Positions 61,299-64,000 of a stretch of 64,000 bases of DNA are shown here, in pieces. The DNA is from Tellurirhabdus bombi. GTDB lineage: Bacteria > Bacteroidota > Bacteroidia > Cytophagales > Spirosomataceae. How positions within the stretch are numbered: the first letter of the stretch is position 1; the number at the start of each line of letters is the position of its first letter. Where the stretch lies: contig NZ_CP090557.1 in assembly GCF_021484805.1 (NCBI RefSeq), positions 1,748,001 through 1,812,000 on the forward strand, read 5' to 3'. A program made the position numbers and the translations under genes. The notes under the pieces are model-generated. The model saw only the letters and a program-made list of their open reading frames with translations, had not been told where the DNA came from and ran no database searches.

Positions 61299-62558
61299 AT
61301 GGAAATCATTAGTTCTAATACAGCCACTCAACAAGCCATTGCGCTCGAAGATAAGTACGGAGCCCACAACTACCATCCGCTTCCGGTTGTGCTAACGCGC
61401 GGCCAGGGCATCTATGTATGGGACGTAGAAGGACGGAGATACGCTGATTTTCTGTCTGCTTATAGTGCGGTTAGTCAGGGTCATTGCCATCCACGGATTA
61501 TTGATGCCATGATTCAACAGGCCCAGCGGCTAACCTTAACATCGCGTGCATTTTATACCGATTTGTTAGGTCAGTGTGAGAAGTACATCTGCGATTATTT
61601 TGGCTTCGATAAGGTTTTAATGATGAACTCCGGCGCTGAAGGGGGCGAAACAGCCTTGAAGTTAACCCGGAAATGGGCGTATAAAGTCAAAGGCATTCCG
61701 CAAAACGAAGCGAAAACCGTGTACGCCAAGGGAAACTTCTGGGGCCGCACGATGGCGGCTATTTCGTCGTCTACGGACCCTTCCTCTACCAATGATTACG
61801 GCCCTTTGCTTCCCGGTTATCTTTTAGTGCCGTACAACGATTTGGCGGCTTTGGAGAATGTGTTTCAAAAGGATGCTACGATTGCCGGATTCATGGTTGA
61901 ACCCATTCAGGGTGAAGCGGGCGTTTTAGTGCCAGATGAAGGCTATTTGCGGGGCGTTCGGGAATTGTGTACAAAATACAATGTTCTGTTTATTGCCGAC
62001 GAAGTGCAGACTGGAATTGGCCGAACGGGTCGTCGACTGGCCTGCGATCACGAAGACGTAAAGCCTGATATTTTAATTCTGGGTAAATCGTTGTCGGGTG
62101 GCACCATGCCCGTGTCGGCGGTTTTAGCCAGCGATGAAATTATGCTGACCATTAAGCCCGGCGAACATGGTTCTACCTACGGTGGAAACCCGCTGGCTTG
62201 TGCCGTTACGATGGCCGCTTTGCAGGTAACGCAGGATGAGCAGCTGGCTGAAAATGCAGAGGCAATGGGGCAGGTTTTCCGTGCCCGCATGACGGCTCTT
62301 GCGCAAAAAACGAGCTTTGTCAAGTTGGTTCGTGGCAAAGGTCTTTTGAATGCAATTGTGATTGATAGCCTGCCTGCGTATGGGGATGAAACCGCCTGGG
62401 AGTTGTGTCTGCGCTTCAAGGATGCGGGCCTGCTTTGCAAGCCAACCCAGGGAGACAAGATTCGCTTTGCGCCGCCTTTGGTAATCACCGAAGAGCAAAT
62501 GCACGAAGCGTGTGATCTAATCGAGGCAACCGTTTTGGCTTTTGTATCAGAAAATTAA
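61299..62558 (+). CDS. rocD: Ornithine--oxo-acid transaminase
   Basis: 419 residues, class III aminotransferase. Signature blocks: [76 protein letters not shown], and the PLP lysine in [35 protein letters not shown] follows. These match ornithine aminotransferase, which turns ornithine and an oxo acid into glutamate semialdehyde. A terminator lies 90 bases after the gene. Confidence 0.95.
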   Translation: MEIISSNTATQQAIALEDKYGAHNYHPLPVVLTRGQGIYVWDVEGRRYADFLSAYSAVSQGHCHPRIIDAMIQQAQRLTLTSRAFYTDLLGQCEKYICDYFGFDKVLMMNSGAEGGETALKLTRKWAYKVKGIPQNEAKTVYAKGNFWGRTMAAISSSTDPSSTNDYGPLLPGYLLVPYNDLAALENVFQKDATIAGFMVEPIQGEAGVLVPDEGYLRGVRELCTKYNVLFIADEVQTGIGRTGRRLACDHEDVKPDILILGKSLSGGTMPVSAVLASDEIMLTIKPGEHGSTYGGNPLACAVTMAALQVTQDEQLAENAEAMGQVFRARMTALAQKTSFVKLVRGKGLLNAIVIDSLPAYGDETAWELCLRFKDAGLLCKPTQGDKIRFAPPLVITEEQMHEACDLIEATVLAFVSEN

Positions 62559-62648
62559 GACATATAAATAAGTTAGTTTCCTGATAGCTTAACTGGTCTT
62601 CTATGTCGTAAAGTGTTAGTTATCAGACTACTTTATTGTCCTTTTGTC

Positions 62649-62685
62649 AGCCTCTGGCACCGTTTAACGGCCAGAGGCTTTTTTT
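62649..62685 (+). terminator. Intrinsic terminator after rocD
   Basis: AGCCTCTGG, 13-base loop, CCAGAGGCT, then TTTTTTT. Confidence 0.9.
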
Positions 62686-62752
62686 CTTATGCGGTTAGCC
62701 CGAAATTTTTGAAGCACCATGCAACATTGACCAATTAGCTGATGTCTTTACT

Positions 62753-63358
62753 ATGAATTTCTGGCGATCCGACTCCTCAGCCCATTTGGAAACGAAATTG
62801 TACATCGACCGACATGTCGAACTAGTTGAACGTTGCAAACAAGGTGATCGAAAGGCGCAGTACGACTTGTACAAGCACTACTCGAAAGCAATGTTTAACG
62901 TTTGTATGCGCATCCTTAACCACGTGGGCGAGGCTGAAGATGTATTGCAGGAAGCATTCATTGACGCGTTTAGTAATTTACACACGTTCCGTAGTCAATC
63001 GACATTTGGGGCGTGGCTGAAACAGATTGTCGTTAATCGGTCAATTAATCACCTGCGGAGCCGTCGGGGGCGTCAAACGGAACAATGGGTCGATATCGAT
63101 TCGTATCGCGTTGGCGAAGAGGATGGGCTGGATATTGCTGATACGGAATCATTCGACGAGGAAGCAATTCAAATGGAGGTTGATCGGGTAAGGCTGGCCA
63201 TGCAGGGGCTGCCAGAAGGGTACCGGGTAGTTTTATCGCTTTATTTGTTTGAGGGGTATGATCATGAAGAAATTGGCGCTGTATTGGGAATCAGTGAAAC
63301 AACATCGCGAACTCAGTACATGCGGGCAAAAAAACGGCTGTTGGAATTACTAAAATAA
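62753..63358 (+). CDS. ECF-type RNA polymerase sigma factor
   Basis: 201 residues. Region 2 spans about 25-90 (LVERCKQGDRKAQYDLYKHY, EDVLQEAFIDAFSNL, FGAWLKQIVVNRSINHL). Region 4 spans about 140-195 (GLPEGYRVVLSLYLFEGYDH, EIGAVLGISETTSRTQYMRA). It is a group 4 sigma factor that recruits polymerase to stress or envelope promoters. The next gene, 77 bases on, is a membrane protein that is probably its anti-sigma factor. Confidence 0.93.
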   Translation: MNFWRSDSSAHLETKLYIDRHVELVERCKQGDRKAQYDLYKHYSKAMFNVCMRILNHVGEAEDVLQEAFIDAFSNLHTFRSQSTFGAWLKQIVVNRSINHLRSRRGRQTEQWVDIDSYRVGEEDGLDIADTESFDEEAIQMEVDRVRLAMQGLPEGYRVVLSLYLFEGYDHEEIGAVLGISETTSRTQYMRAKKRLLELLK

Positions 63359-63435
63359 ACGTTGAGTAGGGAATGTGAGGATAGTAAAAGAATCTAAACG
63401 GGCTTTATTCTCTCATTCATTCAATCATTGAGAAA

Positions 63436-64000
63436 ATGAAAGGAAATCTTGAACGATTCATCCGGGATAACCGGGAAGACTTCGATGTACTGGAACCGCG
63501 CGCTGACCTCTGGGGAGCCATTGAGCAGGGGATGGGCCATAAACCCCAGCGCCGCTGGCTGAATTCCAGATCATCGGCGAGCTGGTCTACCCGGGCCGTC
63601 TGGCAGGTAGCCGCATCCGTTGTTCTTTTGATCGGGTTAGCGGCGGGGTTTATGTACTTTAATAATCAATATGGCTTTACGAAGCAACCCGAAATGGTGG
63701 CCTTGGCACCTGCCTATGCGGGTCAATTTAAGCAGTATGTTCGCTTAATCGACGAAAAACGAATTGAACTGCAGAATTTGACGGCTAGCAATCCAGCCTT
63801 GTATAAGGAGTTTGCCACCGAATTAACCGAGCTAGAAAAAAATTACACCAACCTGAAAAAAGACCTGCCCAAAGCACCGAATCAGGAAGCGTTGATCCAG
63901 GCGATGGTACAGAATCTGCAATTGCAAATCGACATGCTCAACCAGCAATTGATGATTATTCAACGAATCAAACAACAAACGAATGAACCGAAAAAAGCAC
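63436..64000 (+). CDS. Probable anti-sigma factor, single-pass membrane protein (3' end cut by window edge)
   Basis: The ATG at 63436 opens a frame that runs off the right edge; 188 residues are visible. The N-terminal cytoplasmic part MKGNLERFIRDNREDFDVLE and LWGAIEQG fits the short sigma-binding region of Bacteroidota anti-sigma proteins. One membrane helix lies near residues 53-73 (VWQVAASVVLLIGLAAGFMYF). A periplasmic helical, Gln/Lys/Glu-rich part (LDEKR-type text IDEKRIELQNLTAS) follows and looks like coiled coil. The position directly after the sigma factor supports the role; the end is not visible. Confidence 0.7.
   Translation, partial: MKGNLERFIRDNREDFDVLEPRADLWGAIEQGMGHKPQRRWLNSRSSASWSTRAVWQVAASVVLLIGLAAGFMYFNNQYGFTKQPEMVALAPAYAGQFKQYVRLIDEKRIELQNLTASNPALYKEFATELTELEKNYTNLKKDLPKAPNQEALIQAMVQNLQLQIDMLNQQLMIIQRIKQQTNEPKKA

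Noticed and set aside
62559-62648. Search for a tRNA or small RNA gene after rocD
   Set aside because: No cloverleaf arms or CCA-end pattern could be paired; only the terminator is supported.
1-64000. CRISPR array, insertion sequence, prophage or integrase
   Set aside because: No regularly spaced repeats, transposase motifs, terminal inverted repeats or phage structural genes were seen.

Overview
This window looks like chromosome of a Bacteroidota bacterium, most likely Cytophagales close to Spirosoma or Larkinella. The pointers are a SusC/SusD pair, a GldB gliding lipoprotein, DUF2279, DUF5522, DUF5723-like and PorT-like proteins, a CRTAC1-type FG-GAP protein, and many copies of the Bacteroidota -7 promoter box TAnnTTTG. 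The genus cannot be settled from the sequence. I found no rRNA, tRNA, CRISPR array, insertion sequence or prophage. Both ends cut genes: a hydrolase on the left and a probable anti-sigma factor on the right.

Region 1 (1-16.4 kb) is the accessory part. On the minus strand, susC-susD is followed by a hairpin and T-run. Directly behind it lies a tight set of exported proteins: a CxxCH/copper monooxygenase-like protein, a 1130-residue FG-GAP/ASPIC-UnbV protein, a vanadium haloperoxidase homologue and an alpha/beta hydrolase. Divergent from susC are a ROK regulator, a small redoxin-like protein and a GH29 alpha-L-fucosidase. The redoxin-like protein and the monooxygenase-like protein resemble the two halves of one fused family known from other phyla, which suggests that both sides of the divergent region act together in an envelope oxidative or glycan-related function.

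Region 2 (16.5-32.3 kb) mixes housekeeping and envelope genes. A gene resembling phage homing-endonuclease proteins is translationally coupled to miaA. After it come a carbohydrate-module esterase, an M17 aminopeptidase, an ATP-grasp protein, DUF2279, a membrane MutS-like ATPase with a Fur regulator and an ABC exporter, gldB divergent from a PorT-like protein, and a tandem pair of exported TonB_C/MORN-type paralogues.

Region 3 (32.3-48.3 kb) holds serS, a beta-barrel protein, recQ, a GH9 glycanase with a strongly basic tail, a cupin, pdxJ, a yqeY-like gene, cvpA-rlmN, a PiT phosphate transporter, an acyltransferase, another beta-barrel protein and a DsbD-like reductase.

Region 4 (48.4-64 kb) holds a PhyH oxygenase divergent from an AraC regulator, then glyA, tatC, a 55-residue exported peptide, recF, pdhA, a TPR membrane protein, ribH, lysC, tpiA, an aspartyl protease with PDZ domain, rpmB, DUF5522, rocD, and an ECF sigma factor with its probable anti-sigma factor.

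Several of the longest open frames begin at a TTG or lie upstream of the likely start. I moved those starts using signal peptides, ATGA overlaps or hairpins and say so in each entry. The most promising material for follow-up is the endonuclease-like gene coupled to miaA, the split redoxin/monooxygenase pair around susCD, and two terminator-like hairpins placed only a few bases before start codons.
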